NCBI RefSeq assembly: GCF_008365295.1
Contig: NZ_CP043505.1
Span: 2,232,001 to 2,296,000 of the forward strand
Reading direction: 5' to 3'
Length of the DNA: 64,000 nucleotides
From: Agromyces intestinalis
GTDB taxonomy: Bacteria > Actinomycetota > Actinomycetes > Actinomycetales > Microbacteriaceae
This document shows, in pieces, positions 56,370 through 64,000 of this stretch. The position numbers were made by a program, and so were the translations under genes. The notes beneath the pieces are model-generated. The model did not search any database. It was not told the origin of the DNA and was given only the letters and a program-made list of their open reading frames with translations. The first letter of the stretch is position 1. Each line of letters opens with the position of its first letter.

Positions 56370-56885
56370 ATGCCCACCACGAATCCATGGTTGAACGGAC
56401 CATCACCCGACGGGGTCGCGCCGCGCGATCTGCTCGAGGACCGCATCTTGAACCTGCTCTCGACGCAGAACATGGCCGTCGTCGCGACGGTCGCGCGCGA
56501 TGGATCTCCGGCGGCGACACCGGTGCGGTTCTCGAGCCTCGGATTCGAGATCATGTATTCGAGCTGGAACGCGTCGCCGAAGTCGCGCAACCTGCGCCGG
56601 GATCCGCGGGTGTCGGCGGGCATCTTCGCACCGCTCGTCGGACAGGCGAGCAGCGGCGGCGCCCAACTCTTCGGCACCGCACGCACGCTCGAGCACGACG
56701 ATCCCGACGCGCGGCCGTACTGGGAGGCGTTCCGTTGGCAGTCCGATCACGTCGAACGAGGTCGGCGACTCGACCAACCCCCGACCGACCCGCTCACGAT
56801 CATCACCCCGCAGCGGATCGTCTACACCGAGCACTGGTTGCGCAAGCACGGATACCACCCCAGGCAGATCTGGCGCGCGGAGTAG
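56370..56885 (+). CDS. Pyridoxamine 5'-phosphate oxidase-family (FMN-binding split barrel) protein
   Basis: 171 aa. Pattern LLSTQNMAVVATVARDGSPAATPVRF, MYSSWNASPKSRNLRRDPRVS and the C-terminal WLRKHGYHPRQIW fits the PNPOx-like split barrel. It has less sequence in common with true PdxH than with F420- or FMN-binding relatives, so the cofactor is open. Single gene divergent from the HNH gene. Confidence 0.8.
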   Translation: MPTTNPWLNGPSPDGVAPRDLLEDRILNLLSTQNMAVVATVARDGSPAATPVRFSSLGFEIMYSSWNASPKSRNLRRDPRVSAGIFAPLVGQASSGGAQLFGTARTLEHDDPDARPYWEAFRWQSDHVERGRRLDQPPTDPLTIITPQRIVYTEHWLRKHGYHPRQIWRAE

Positions 56886-56953
56886 ACACGCTCAGCGGGC
56901 CGCACTGCGCAGCGCGCGAGGCACCGACGCGAGGACGCGAACGCGCGCGTGCC

Positions 56954-57436
56954 TCAGCGGCGCGAGATCCCCCGGATGATGAGCACGACACCCGCGAGCG
57001 CCGCGGCGCCGACCGCGATGACGAGTGCCGGGTTCTCGCGATACTTCGCCTTGACGTAGCCCACGCCGTCCTCGGCGAGTTCGCGCCCGCGCCCGGTGAG
57101 CGTTTCGGCCTGCTCCTGCACAGACTCGAGGAGGTCGGCGCCGGCGTCGCGCGCCTGCGAGGCCGCCGACTTCAGGTTGTCCGAGACATCCCCCGCAGCA
57201 TCCTTGGCCGCGTCGATCGTCGCCTCGAGCGTGTCGCGCGCGTCCTCCGCGGCATCCACCGCCTGAGAAGCCGCGTCCTTGGCGGCATCAGTCGTCTTGC
57301 GGGCCGCGCTCTTCGCGGCGCCGGTCGCGTCCTTCGCGGCATCCGCGACGTGGCGGGCGACGTCACCGGCCGCCTCGCCCGCCGCCGTCGCGGCGTCGGT
57401 CACCCCGTCTTCGCTGTTCTTCGCTGCATCCGTCAT
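56954..57436 (-). CDS. Amphipathic Ala/Asp/Lys-rich membrane-anchored protein
   Basis: 160 aa; start with AGGAGG five nt before it. Residues 1-120 are a string of 11-residue-type helical repeats (DAAKDAA, DVARHVADAAKDA, AVDAAEDARDTL), like LEA or apolipoprotein helices. A C-terminal helix (ALVIAVGAAALAGVVLIIRG) follows. Layout resembles the DUF883/ElaB group of membrane-anchored stress proteins. No enzyme function expected. Confidence 0.7.
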   Translation of the reverse strand: MTDAAKNSEDGVTDAATAAGEAAGDVARHVADAAKDATGAAKSAARKTTDAAKDAASQAVDAAEDARDTLEATIDAAKDAAGDVSDNLKSAASQARDAGADLLESVQEQAETLTGRGRELAEDGVGYVKAKYRENPALVIAVGAAALAGVVLIIRGISRR

Positions 57437-57635
57437 GGTGCCTCCTGTCGGCTGGATCGAGGCCATCGTAGGCACGGGCCCGCCGGTGCCGCCTGGGAGA
57501 GCTGCGGGGTTGATCGGCGGGAACGAGGCTGCTAACGGAGGGCGATGAGCGCGGGTGGCCGGGCGTCGCGGCGGCTCACGAGATCTCGATACACTCGCCG
57601 GCGCTCGCGCCTCGACCAGGAGGTGCTCCGCAGCT
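57437..57635. other. Gene-free stretch with intergenic repeat
   Basis: No gene is visible in these about 200 bp. The part at 57571-57620 (GAGATCTCGATACACTCGCC then GCGCTCGCGCCTCGACCAGG) is a degraded member of the same element family as 21601-21654. Confidence 0.5.
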
Positions 57636-58895
57636 CTACCCCAGCCCCGCCCGCTCGGCGATGACCTGGCGCAGCACCTCGCGCGTGGCATCCAGGCCGC
57701 GGTGCACCTCCTCGAAGCTCGTCGAGAGGGGCGCCAGGCCGATTCGGAGCCCGCCGGGGTCGCGGTAGTCGGGAATCACATCGCGCTGCCAGAGGCGGGC
57801 CGTCACCTCGCGCATCGCGTCGTGGTGCAGGGTCACGTGACCGCCGCGCTCGGCCGGGTCGACGGGCGAGGCGAGCGTCACGCCGAGGGGCGCGAGCCAG
57901 TCGTCGGCGAGTTCGATCGCGAACGTCGTGAGGGCGACCGACTTCGCACGCACCGCGGCGATGCCGGCCTCCTCGATCATCGCGAGCGTCTCGTCCATCG
58001 GCAGCATCGCGAGGATCGGCGAGGTGCCCGAGAGGAACCGGCGGATGCCCGGCACCGGCTCGTAGCGAGGCCCCATCGCGAACTGGTCGGCCGCACCGAA
58101 CCAGCCCTGGATCGGCTGCGCGAGGGCACGCTGCAGGTCGTCGCGCACGTACGCGAACGCGGGCGAACCTGGCCCGCCGTTCAGGTACTTGTAGGTGCAG
58201 CCGACGGCGAGGTCGAACTCCCACGCGTCGGCGCGCACGGGCACCGACCCGGCCGAGTGGCAGAGGTCCCACAGGATGAGCGCACCGGCGTCGTGCGCGA
58301 TCCGCGTCAGCTCGGGGGCATCCGCCAGGTATGCCGAGCGGTACGCGACGTGCGAGAGCACGACGAGCGCGGTGTGCCTGCCGACCGCGGCCCGCAACTG
58401 CTGGGAGGTCACCCCGAGGGTCGTGTCGACCTCGATCCACCGCACCGTGAGCCCGCGCTCGCGCGCGATGCCCTCGAGCACGTAGCGGTCGGTCGGGAAG
58501 TTGTCGGTGTCGATCACGATCTCGCGCCGCTCGGGATGCCGCGCCAGCTGCGCATCGACGGCCGCTCGTGCGAGCTTGTACAGCAGCACGGTCGTCGAGT
58601 CGCCGATCACGGTCTGCCCGGCCTTCGCCTCGATCACGGCGCGGCCGATGCGGTCGCCGATCTCGAGCGGCAGCTGCAGCCAGGACTCGTCCCAGCCGCG
58701 GATGAGCCGGCCGCCCCAGTCGTGCTCCATGAACCGCTGCATCCGCTCGATCGCGGCGATCGGCGGCCGCCCGAGCGAGTTGCCGTCGAAGTAGACGAGC
58801 GGCGCATCGGTGCCGTGGAACCGCTTTCGATAGTGCGCGAGCCCGTCGGCGCGGTCCATGCGGCGGGCGTAGGCCAGGTGCGGATCGAGGCTCAT
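57636..58895 (-). CDS. kynU: Kynureninase
   Basis: 419 aa. PLP enzyme: YFDGNSLGRPP at the N terminus, DNFPTDRYV, DLCHSAGSVPV with the cofactor Asp, and the PLP Lys in VGCTYKYLNGGPGSPAF. Splits kynurenine to anthranilate and alanine. Its ATG overlaps the stop of the amidohydrolase gene upstream, so it is the third gene of the kyn operon. Confidence 0.94.
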   Translation of the reverse strand: MSLDPHLAYARRMDRADGLAHYRKRFHGTDAPLVYFDGNSLGRPPIAAIERMQRFMEHDWGGRLIRGWDESWLQLPLEIGDRIGRAVIEAKAGQTVIGDSTTVLLYKLARAAVDAQLARHPERREIVIDTDNFPTDRYVLEGIARERGLTVRWIEVDTTLGVTSQQLRAAVGRHTALVVLSHVAYRSAYLADAPELTRIAHDAGALILWDLCHSAGSVPVRADAWEFDLAVGCTYKYLNGGPGSPAFAYVRDDLQRALAQPIQGWFGAADQFAMGPRYEPVPGIRRFLSGTSPILAMLPMDETLAMIEEAGIAAVRAKSVALTTFAIELADDWLAPLGVTLASPVDPAERGGHVTLHHDAMREVTARLWQRDVIPDYRDPGGLRIGLAPLSTSFEEVHRGLDATREVLRQVIAERAGLG

Positions 58896-59989
58896 GCGGT
58901 CACGTCCCGGTCGAAGGGGGCGGATGTCTCGGAGCCGGTGGATGTCTCGGAGCCGGGCGCCCCGGCGTACGGCGTCGGCCCCAGCTCCTCGAGCTCCTCC
59001 GTCGGCACGACGCGCGCCCGCGCGAGCCAGGCGGGTGCCTCGCCGATCGAGGTCGGCGGCGCCCCGGTGACGAAGGTCGCGACGCCCTCGACGGCGGCGG
59101 CGCGCGGCCAGGGATCGGTCAGCGCGGCGATGAGGTCGGATGCCTCGAGCCCCGCCCGCACGAGGGCGGCGAGTTCGGCGGGGTGCACGCCGACCGGCTG
59201 CTCGCCGTTGCCGAGATCGGTGCCGTACAGCACCTCGCCGCCCGCGGCGTGGAACCGCGCGAGGTTGTCGACGGCGCGCTCGAAGTCGGGTGTCGCCTCG
59301 CCGTAGCCCTGCACGAACAGGGTCGAGATCCAGCGCTGGCCCTGCGCGACCGCCCGCTCGACGAGCTCGTCGTCGAGCCGCTCGGTGAACGGGGTGTGCG
59401 CGAGCGCGTCGACCTGCGCCTCGATCGCGAGCCGCGACATCCCGTCGCCCTCGACGTGCGCGACGACCGGCAGGCCGTGGGCGTGCGCGGAGAGCACGAT
59501 CGCGTCGAGCGTTGCGCGGTCGAAGACCGGCCCGGCCGTCGCGTTGAGTGCGACTTTCACGACGGATGCTCCGAACGCGCGCAGCTCGGAGACGGCCGTC
59601 TCGACGGGCGACGGGAGCGCAGCACGCCGCTCGACGACGGCCACCTCACGCGCGACGCCCGGCGGCGCCCACGGTCGACCGATCGGGTACCCGCCGGGTG
59701 CGGTGAGGAACGGCCCCGCGACGTCGACCCGCGGCATCCCGCGACCGCGCAGCGGTGCCACCGTCGCGAGCGGCGCACCGAGGTCGACGACGCCCGAGAG
59801 TCCGCCGTCGACGAGGCGTGCGAGCGCATCGACGCCGTCGCCGTCACTGGGGCCCACCAGCATCAGGTGCACGTGGTGATCGACCAGCGGCGGCAGGGCG
59901 ATGCCGACCTCTCCGGGGTGGTCGCCGTTCAGCGAGCGTCGCGCGCGGCGTGCGAGCGGACCGAGTGCGAGGGGTGCGAGCCGTGACAT
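58892..59989 (-). CDS. Amidohydrolase-family protein in the kynurenine operon
   Basis: 365 aa. Metal-binding HxH in LVDHHVHLM (about residue 38), a probable Lys in SVVKVALNA, His in VAHVEGDG and in DALAHTPF, and Asp in YGTDLGNG, the order of the amidohydrolase superfamily. It sits between kynA (four bases away) and kynU (ATGA overlap). The pathway step between those two enzymes, hydrolysis of N-formylkynurenine, has no other candidate in the operon, so this protein may be the formamidase. That is inference; known bacterial formamidases (KynB) belong to another family. Confidence 0.75.
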   Translation of the reverse strand: MSRLAPLALGPLARRARRSLNGDHPGEVGIALPPLVDHHVHLMLVGPSDGDGVDALARLVDGGLSGVVDLGAPLATVAPLRGRGMPRVDVAGPFLTAPGGYPIGRPWAPPGVAREVAVVERRAALPSPVETAVSELRAFGASVVKVALNATAGPVFDRATLDAIVLSAHAHGLPVVAHVEGDGMSRLAIEAQVDALAHTPFTERLDDELVERAVAQGQRWISTLFVQGYGEATPDFERAVDNLARFHAAGGEVLYGTDLGNGEQPVGVHPAELAALVRAGLEASDLIAALTDPWPRAAAVEGVATFVTGAPPTSIGEAPAWLARARVVPTEELEELGPTPYAGAPGSETSTGSETSAPFDRDVTA

Positions 59990-59993
59990 CCGG

Positions 59994-60875
59994 TCACTCC
60001 GGAAGCTCGGTGCGGACGGCGAACAGTTCGGGGAAGAAGGTGAGCTCGAGCGCGCGCTTCAGGAACGGCGAGCCGCTCGACCCGCCGGTGCCGCGCTTGG
60101 AGCCGATGATGCGCTCGACCGTCTTCAGGTGCCGGAACCGCCAGAGCTGCACGTCGTCCTCGAGGTCGACGAGCTCTTCGCAGGTCTCGTACGCGGCCCA
60201 GTGCTCATCGGTGTGCGCGTAGATCTCGGCGAAGACGGGCACCAGATCGGCGCGGAAGGTCCACGCCGTCGTCACGTCGCGATCGAGGATGTCGGCCGGG
60301 ATCGGATACCCGGCGCGCGCCAGCAGTCGCAGGAACTCGTCGTACAGGCTCGGCCGCTCGAGCGCCTCGCGCACCATCGCCTGCGCCGCGGGGTCGGCGT
60401 CGAACACCTGCAGCATCTTCGCGTTCTTGTTGCCGAGCACGAATTCGACCGCGCGGTACTGGTACGACTGGAACCCGCTCGCGTTGCCGAGCACACCGCG
60501 GAACTGCGCATACTCGGTGGGCGTGAGCGTCGCGAGCACCGACCATTGCTCGGTGAGGGTCTTCAAGATGTGCTTGACGCGCGCCAGAGCTTTGAGCGCG
60601 GGCGCGAGCTCATCGTCGGCGAGATGGTCGCACGCGGCGCGCAGCTCGTGCAGCAGCAGCTTCAGCCACAGCTCGGTGGTCTGGTGCTGGATGATGAACA
60701 GCAGTTCGTCGTGATGCTCGGGGTCGGAGATCGGCCGCTGCGCGGCCAGCAGGGTCTCGAGGTCGAGGTAGCCGCCATAGCTCATGCGGTCGCTGAAGTC
60801 GGTGACGACGGATGCCTCGATGGGCCGCGTGTTCTCGGCGACGGGAGCGTCGGCGCTGGGTTTGTCGGTGACCAC
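59994..60875 (-). CDS. kynA: Tryptophan 2,3-dioxygenase
   Basis: 293 aa, GTG start. Substrate and haem motifs: [44 protein letters not shown], and [14 protein letters not shown] with the haem-ligand His. First step of tryptophan breakdown to N-formylkynurenine. Its -10 element TAGGCT (60887-60882) is six nt before the GTG, and a perfect palindrome lies behind it. Confidence 0.95.
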   Translation of the reverse strand: MVTDKPSADAPVAENTRPIEASVVTDFSDRMSYGGYLDLETLLAAQRPISDPEHHDELLFIIQHQTTELWLKLLLHELRAACDHLADDELAPALKALARVKHILKTLTEQWSVLATLTPTEYAQFRGVLGNASGFQSYQYRAVEFVLGNKNAKMLQVFDADPAAQAMVREALERPSLYDEFLRLLARAGYPIPADILDRDVTTAWTFRADLVPVFAEIYAHTDEHWAAYETCEELVDLEDDVQLWRFRHLKTVERIIGSKRGTGGSSGSPFLKRALELTFFPELFAVRTELPE

Positions 60876-60897
60876 ACCGCAAGCCTACGCGCGCGCC

Positions 60898-60925
60898 GAA
60901 ACGGAGGCTTAAGGCCCTCCGTTTC
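60898..60925. promoter_or_regulatory. Palindromic operator between kynA and the divergent TetR gene
   Basis: GAAACGGAGG (60898-60907) and CCTCCGTTTC (60916-60925) are perfect 10-bp arms with eight bases between. It covers the -35 regions of both kynA and the TetR gene. Confidence 0.75.
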
Positions 60926-60953
60926 AACAGCGCCGAGGCGGTACCCTCGGAAG

Positions 60954-61598
60954 GTGACCTCCGCAACATCGAACCGCCGTGACGCTCGACGGAATCACGC
61001 CCGGCTGATCGAGGAGGCCAAGCGGCTCTTCACCGAGCGCGGCATCGATGCGCCGCTCGACGAGCTCGCCGCGCGCGCGGGGGTCGGCGCCGGCACCGTC
61101 TACCGGCACTTCCCCAACCGGGATGCGCTCATCCGCGAGCTCTACGACGACGCGATCGCGATGTTCCACGACCTCGGCCCCGAGATCGTCGACGCCCCGA
61201 CAGGGTGGGAGTCGATCGAGTGGTTCCTCGACCGGCTCGGTGCGTGGGTCGCGGCCACGCCGTACCTGCCGGCGCTCATGCGCCGGGTCGCCGAGCTCGA
61301 CCCCGGCTACCGCCCTGGCCTCGAGTTCGAGTCGATCATCGACGGCATCATCGAACGCGCGATCGCCGAGGGGTCGCTGCGCGCCGACGTCACCGCGGTC
61401 GACCTGAACATCCTCACGAACATGCTCGGCTCGCTCGGCCAGTACGGCGGCGCGATGCTGCCGTACCAACGGCGGCAACTGCGGATCATCCTCGACGGGC
61501 TGCGCGCGCGACCCGATCTCGAGCCGCTGCCGGGAGCTGTGCCCGGGTTCGGCGAATTCCACGACGCGGCCCACGGCCGCGACGCGGCGCAGGAGTAG
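60954..61598 (+). CDS. TetR-family regulator, divergent from the kyn operon
   Basis: 214 aa, GTG start with a -10 TACCCT (60942-60947) six nt before it. DNA-binding domain HARLIEEAKRLFTERGID, LDELAARAGVGAGTVYRHFPNRDALI (residues about 15-60); the rest is helical. The shared palindrome makes it the likely regulator of kynA-amidohydrolase-kynU, perhaps sensing a pathway intermediate such as kynurenine (inference). Confidence 0.9.
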   Translation: MTSATSNRRDARRNHARLIEEAKRLFTERGIDAPLDELAARAGVGAGTVYRHFPNRDALIRELYDDAIAMFHDLGPEIVDAPTGWESIEWFLDRLGAWVAATPYLPALMRRVAELDPGYRPGLEFESIIDGIIERAIAEGSLRADVTAVDLNILTNMLGSLGQYGGAMLPYQRRQLRIILDGLRARPDLEPLPGAVPGFGEFHDAAHGRDAAQE

Positions 61599-61642
61599 GC
61601 GCGGGCGCTCGCACGCGGAGGCGGCGCGGCGGGCTCGCGACC

Positions 61643-62536
61643 TCAGACCGAAGCCGCGCGCACCTCGACCAGGTTCGCCCACGGGTCGTCGAACGCGAGC
61701 GTACGACCGTCGTCGCGGGTCGCGACGTCGAAGTGGCGCATCCGCTCACCCAGCTCGCCCAGGTCGTCGGCGCTCGGCACGACGATCTCGACCTTGCCGA
61801 GGCCCAGCGCCAGCTGTCGGCGACCGGCGCCCCGGCTGTTCCAGGTGTTCATCGCCATGTGGTGGTGATAGCCGCCTGCCGACACGAACAGTGCCTGCCC
61901 ACCCAGCTCGGCGGTGGTCTCGAAGCCGAGCCGGTGCACGTAGAACTCGCGCGCGCTCGCCACGTCGCCGACCGACAGGTGGACGTGCCCGACCACCGCT
62001 GAACCCAGTCGGTCACCGCTCGTCGCGGCATCCGCCCCGATCTCGCCGAGATGCTCGGCGAGATAGCCGTTCGGATCGAGGAAGATCGTGCCCATCTCGA
62101 TCTGCCCGTGCACCCAGCTCCAGGTCGACCGGTCGCGGTCGAAGTACAGCTCGACGCCGTTGCCCTCGGGATCGGTGAAGTAGAACGCCTCGCTGACGAG
62201 GTGATCGGCGCTGCCCGTGAACGTGCCGGGGTAGCGACTCGCGACCGAGAGAATGGCGGTCGCGAGCGCCTGGCGCGTGTCGAACAGAATGGCGGTGTGG
62301 AAGAGCCCGGCCTCGCGCGGCGCCGCATGGCGCAGTTCGGGGGCGTGCTCGAGGATCACGATGGGCGTCGCGCCGCGCCCGAGCACCGCGGTCGGGCCAT
62401 CGTGGCGCAGCAGATCGAGCGTGACGCCGTCGCGGTAGTAGCGGATCATCGCGTCGAGATCGGCGACACGCAGCGTCACCGCACCCATGCCGGTATCGGC
62501 GGCGAGCAGATCGCGCTGGCGAGGCTGGTCGGACAT
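61643..62536 (-). CDS. Two-domain VOC protein (CatE-like)
   Basis: 297 aa. Two vicinal-oxygen-chelate halves. The first (residues about 15-135) has GAVTLRVADLDAMIRYYRDG, GLFHTAILF and FYFTDPEGNGVELYFDR; the second has VGHVHLSVGDVASAREFYV, GGYHHHMAMNTW and NLVEVRAASV. Metal ligands His and Glu are present in both. Similar to catechol 2,3-dioxygenase-like CatE proteins; the substrate is not known. Confidence 0.87.
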   Translation of the reverse strand: MSDQPRQRDLLAADTGMGAVTLRVADLDAMIRYYRDGVTLDLLRHDGPTAVLGRGATPIVILEHAPELRHAAPREAGLFHTAILFDTRQALATAILSVASRYPGTFTGSADHLVSEAFYFTDPEGNGVELYFDRDRSTWSWVHGQIEMGTIFLDPNGYLAEHLGEIGADAATSGDRLGSAVVGHVHLSVGDVASAREFYVHRLGFETTAELGGQALFVSAGGYHHHMAMNTWNSRGAGRRQLALGLGKVEIVVPSADDLGELGERMRHFDVATRDDGRTLAFDDPWANLVEVRAASV

Positions 62537-62565
62537 GCACGAGTGCAACGAATGCCGCAGTAGGG

Positions 62566-63015
62566 CTATTCCGCGAGCACCAGCACCCGTTCGACGGAGA
62601 GCCGCCAGACGCCGTCGATGCGCGAGTAGCCGAGGGTCACGTCGAGCCGGGTGCGGCGGCGTCGTGCGAGCCGGGCGCTCCACGCCCGGCGCCCGGTCGC
62701 GCGGCGGTCGCGGACCTCGTCGACGCTGTGGCAGAACGCGAGGTCGCCCGCGACGCTCACGGTCAACGCGCCGATCGCGTACCGCGGCGGATGCGGCATC
62801 CGATCGAACCAGTCGCGCACCCACACCACGTCGCTCGCGGCGCCCGCGATCGCGCTGCACGGCGGCGCGAAGCCGAACGTCAGCGCACCGGGCGCGTATC
62901 GCGACGCGAGGTATTCGGCGTCCCCCGCGCGGATCGCGGCCGCGCGCTTGGCCACGAGCCAGCCCACCTCGATCGCGTCGGTCTCGGTCGCCTCGGCCAG
63001 GTCGTGCTCGATCAC
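62566..63015 (-). CDS. SnoaL-like/DUF4440 protein
   Basis: 149 aa, GTG start. EVGWLVAKRAAAIRAGDAEYLASRYAPGALTF, VRDWFDRMPHPPRYAI and the end GYSRIDGVWRLSVERVLVL match the NTF2-like fold of SnoaL/SgcJ-type proteins. The function could be ketosteroid isomerase-like or purely binding. Between the VOC gene and purC on the same strand. Confidence 0.78.
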   Translation of the reverse strand: MIEHDLAEATETDAIEVGWLVAKRAAAIRAGDAEYLASRYAPGALTFGFAPPCSAIAGAASDVVWVRDWFDRMPHPPRYAIGALTVSVAGDLAFCHSVDEVRDRRATGRRAWSARLARRRRTRLDVTLGYSRIDGVWRLSVERVLVLAE

Positions 63016-63094
63016 CGGAAGCCTCCCCTCGCCCGCCCAGACTGGCGCGTTCGTCAGGTCGACGAACGGGAAGCGGCTGGATCGACCCGAGGAA

Positions 63095-64000
63095 TCAGGA
63101 CGCGCCGAGGCGGTCGAGCAGTTCGCGGTAGCGGGCCGCGGTCTGCGCCACGATCTCGTGCGGCAGGGTCGGCGGATGCTCCGTGGCGTCCTGATCCCAG
63201 TTCGCGGCCAGCCAGTCGCGCACGATCTGCTTGTCGAAGCTCGCCATGCGCCGCTCGGGGATCGTCTCGGAGACGTACGCGTCGAGATCCCAGTAGCGGC
63301 TCGAGTCGCTCGTGAGCACCTCGTCGGCGAGCGTCACGATGCCGGTCTCGCGGTCGGCGCCGAACTCGAACTTCGTGTCGGCGAGGATGAGCCCCTGCGC
63401 CTCGGCGATCGCCTGCGCCCGCGTGAAGACCTCGAGCGAGAGCTCGCGCAACTGCGCCGCGACGGTCTCGCCGACGAGTTCGACGGTGCGCTCGTACGAG
63501 ATGTTCTCGTCGTGCTCGCCGAGCGGCGCCTTCCATGCGGGCGTGTAGATCGGCTCGGGCAGCCGATCGCCGTTCTGCAGACCGGCCGGCAGCGGCAGGC
63601 CGCCGATCGCGCCGGTCTCACGGTACTCGGCGTAGCCGCTGCCCGTGAGGTAGCCGCGCACCACGCACTCGATCGGGAACATGTCGAGCGTGCGGCACAG
63701 CGTCGCCCGCTCGGCGAGGTCGGCAGGCACGGCAGGCAGGTCGGGATACCGGTCGTCGAGCGGGTACGCGAGGTGGTTCGGCACGTCGGGCAGCTGCTCG
63801 AACCACCAGCTGGTGAGCTGCGTGAGCATCGCGCCCTTACCCGGGATCGCCGGCTCGAGCACGTGGTCGAACGCGCTCACCCGGTCGCTCGCCACCACGA
63901 GCACGACGGGCGAGAGGTGCAGCGGGTCTCCCGTCCAGCTGTCGTCGTCGTCGAGCACGGCCGTCGGCACGTACAGGTCGCGCACCTTGCCCGAGTAGAC
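63095..64000 (-). CDS. purC: SAICAR synthase (5' end outside window)
   Basis: At least 302 residues; the frame is open to the window edge, and the visible start VYSGKVRDLYV is the family's N-terminal GKVRDxY motif, so only a few residues are missing. Further motifs: SDRVSAFD, IECVVRGYLTGSGY, ILADTKFEFG and DEVLTSDSSRYW. It is the longer (about 300 aa) class. Joins CAIR and aspartate in purine synthesis. Confidence 0.95.
   Translation of the reverse strand, partial: VYSGKVRDLYVPTAVLDDDDSWTGDPLHLSPVVLVVASDRVSAFDHVLEPAIPGKGAMLTQLTSWWFEQLPDVPNHLAYPLDDRYPDLPAVPADLAERATLCRTLDMFPIECVVRGYLTGSGYAEYRETGAIGGLPLPAGLQNGDRLPEPIYTPAWKAPLGEHDENISYERTVELVGETVAAQLRELSLEVFTRAQAIAEAQGLILADTKFEFGADRETGIVTLADEVLTSDSSRYWDLDAYVSETIPERRMASFDKQIVRDWLAANWDQDATEHPPTLPHEIVAQTAARYRELLDRLGAS

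Overview
This 64 kb window is GC-rich, gene-dense actinobacterial chromosome, most likely Microbacteriaceae (Agromyces/Microbacterium-like). The lineage is inferred from gene families and signals, not from a marker gene. Supporting points are a DUF3151 protein, an MT0933-like antitoxin, an MctC-like symporter with its DUF485 partner, a furA-catalase pair, an HNH/DUF222 gene with an actinobacterial SOS box, separate purS/purQ/purL genes, and many start codons placed 5-7 nt after a TANNNT -10 box (leaderless-type promoters). No rRNA, tRNA, CRISPR, integrase or transposase gene was seen.

Layout. 1-3.1 kb: the end of a CorA-type channel and a secreted X-Pro dipeptidyl-peptidase-like protein. 3.1-14.8 kb: the most unusual region. 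It holds seven complete paralogous genes (one on -, six on +) for secreted beta-propeller/PKD/LPxTG-like wall proteins, plus a broken eighth copy. The six + genes are coupled stop-to-start by ATGA overlaps with the same ribosome binding site. Their C-terminal stalk and anchor are nearly identical while the propellers differ. The array is bracketed by a 66-bp direct repeat that is the 3' end of the neighbouring ABC permease gene. 14.8-18.1 kb: a TetR - degenerate ABC ATPase - YhgE/Pip-like permease operon with a clear operator.

18.1-22.6 kb: argG, a DUF3151 gene, purA, an antitoxin-like gene and a GNAT. 22.8-28.9 kb: two symporter/DUF485 pairs around a LytS/LytTR two-component system. Between the divergent transcripts lie three CGTTC boxes spaced exactly 21 bp apart. 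29-36.2 kb: a small membrane protein, lpdA, lspA, an EamA permease, a serine hydrolase and a GntR(YtrA)-ABC operon with a perfect operator. 36.2-39.4 kb: chorismate mutase, a conserved protein, and a SipW/TasA-like export locus in which the peptidase carries a substrate-like domain. 39.5-42.4 kb: adhP, an unknown gene, a VIT1-like transporter and a Nudix hydrolase.

42.7-47.7 kb: purL, an orphan protein with a motif like that of contractile-injection-system cargo, aroE and apt. 47.8-53 kb: furA, a catalase, an MscS-type channel and a lipoprotein. 53-56.3 kb: purQ, purS, an aminoglycoside-phosphotransferase-like kinase that reads in frame into purS, and a broken HNH/DUF222 gene behind a perfect SOS box. 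56.4-64 kb: a PNPOx-like protein, an amphipathic membrane-anchored protein, a tryptophan-to-anthranilate operon (kynA - amidohydrolase - kynU) sharing a palindrome with a divergent TetR, a VOC dioxygenase-like protein, a SnoaL-like protein and purC (cut by the window edge).

Purine synthesis genes (purA, purL, purQ, purS, purC) and apt recur through the window and form its housekeeping backbone. The accessory content is concentrated in the propeller array, the SipW locus and the orphan effector-like gene.
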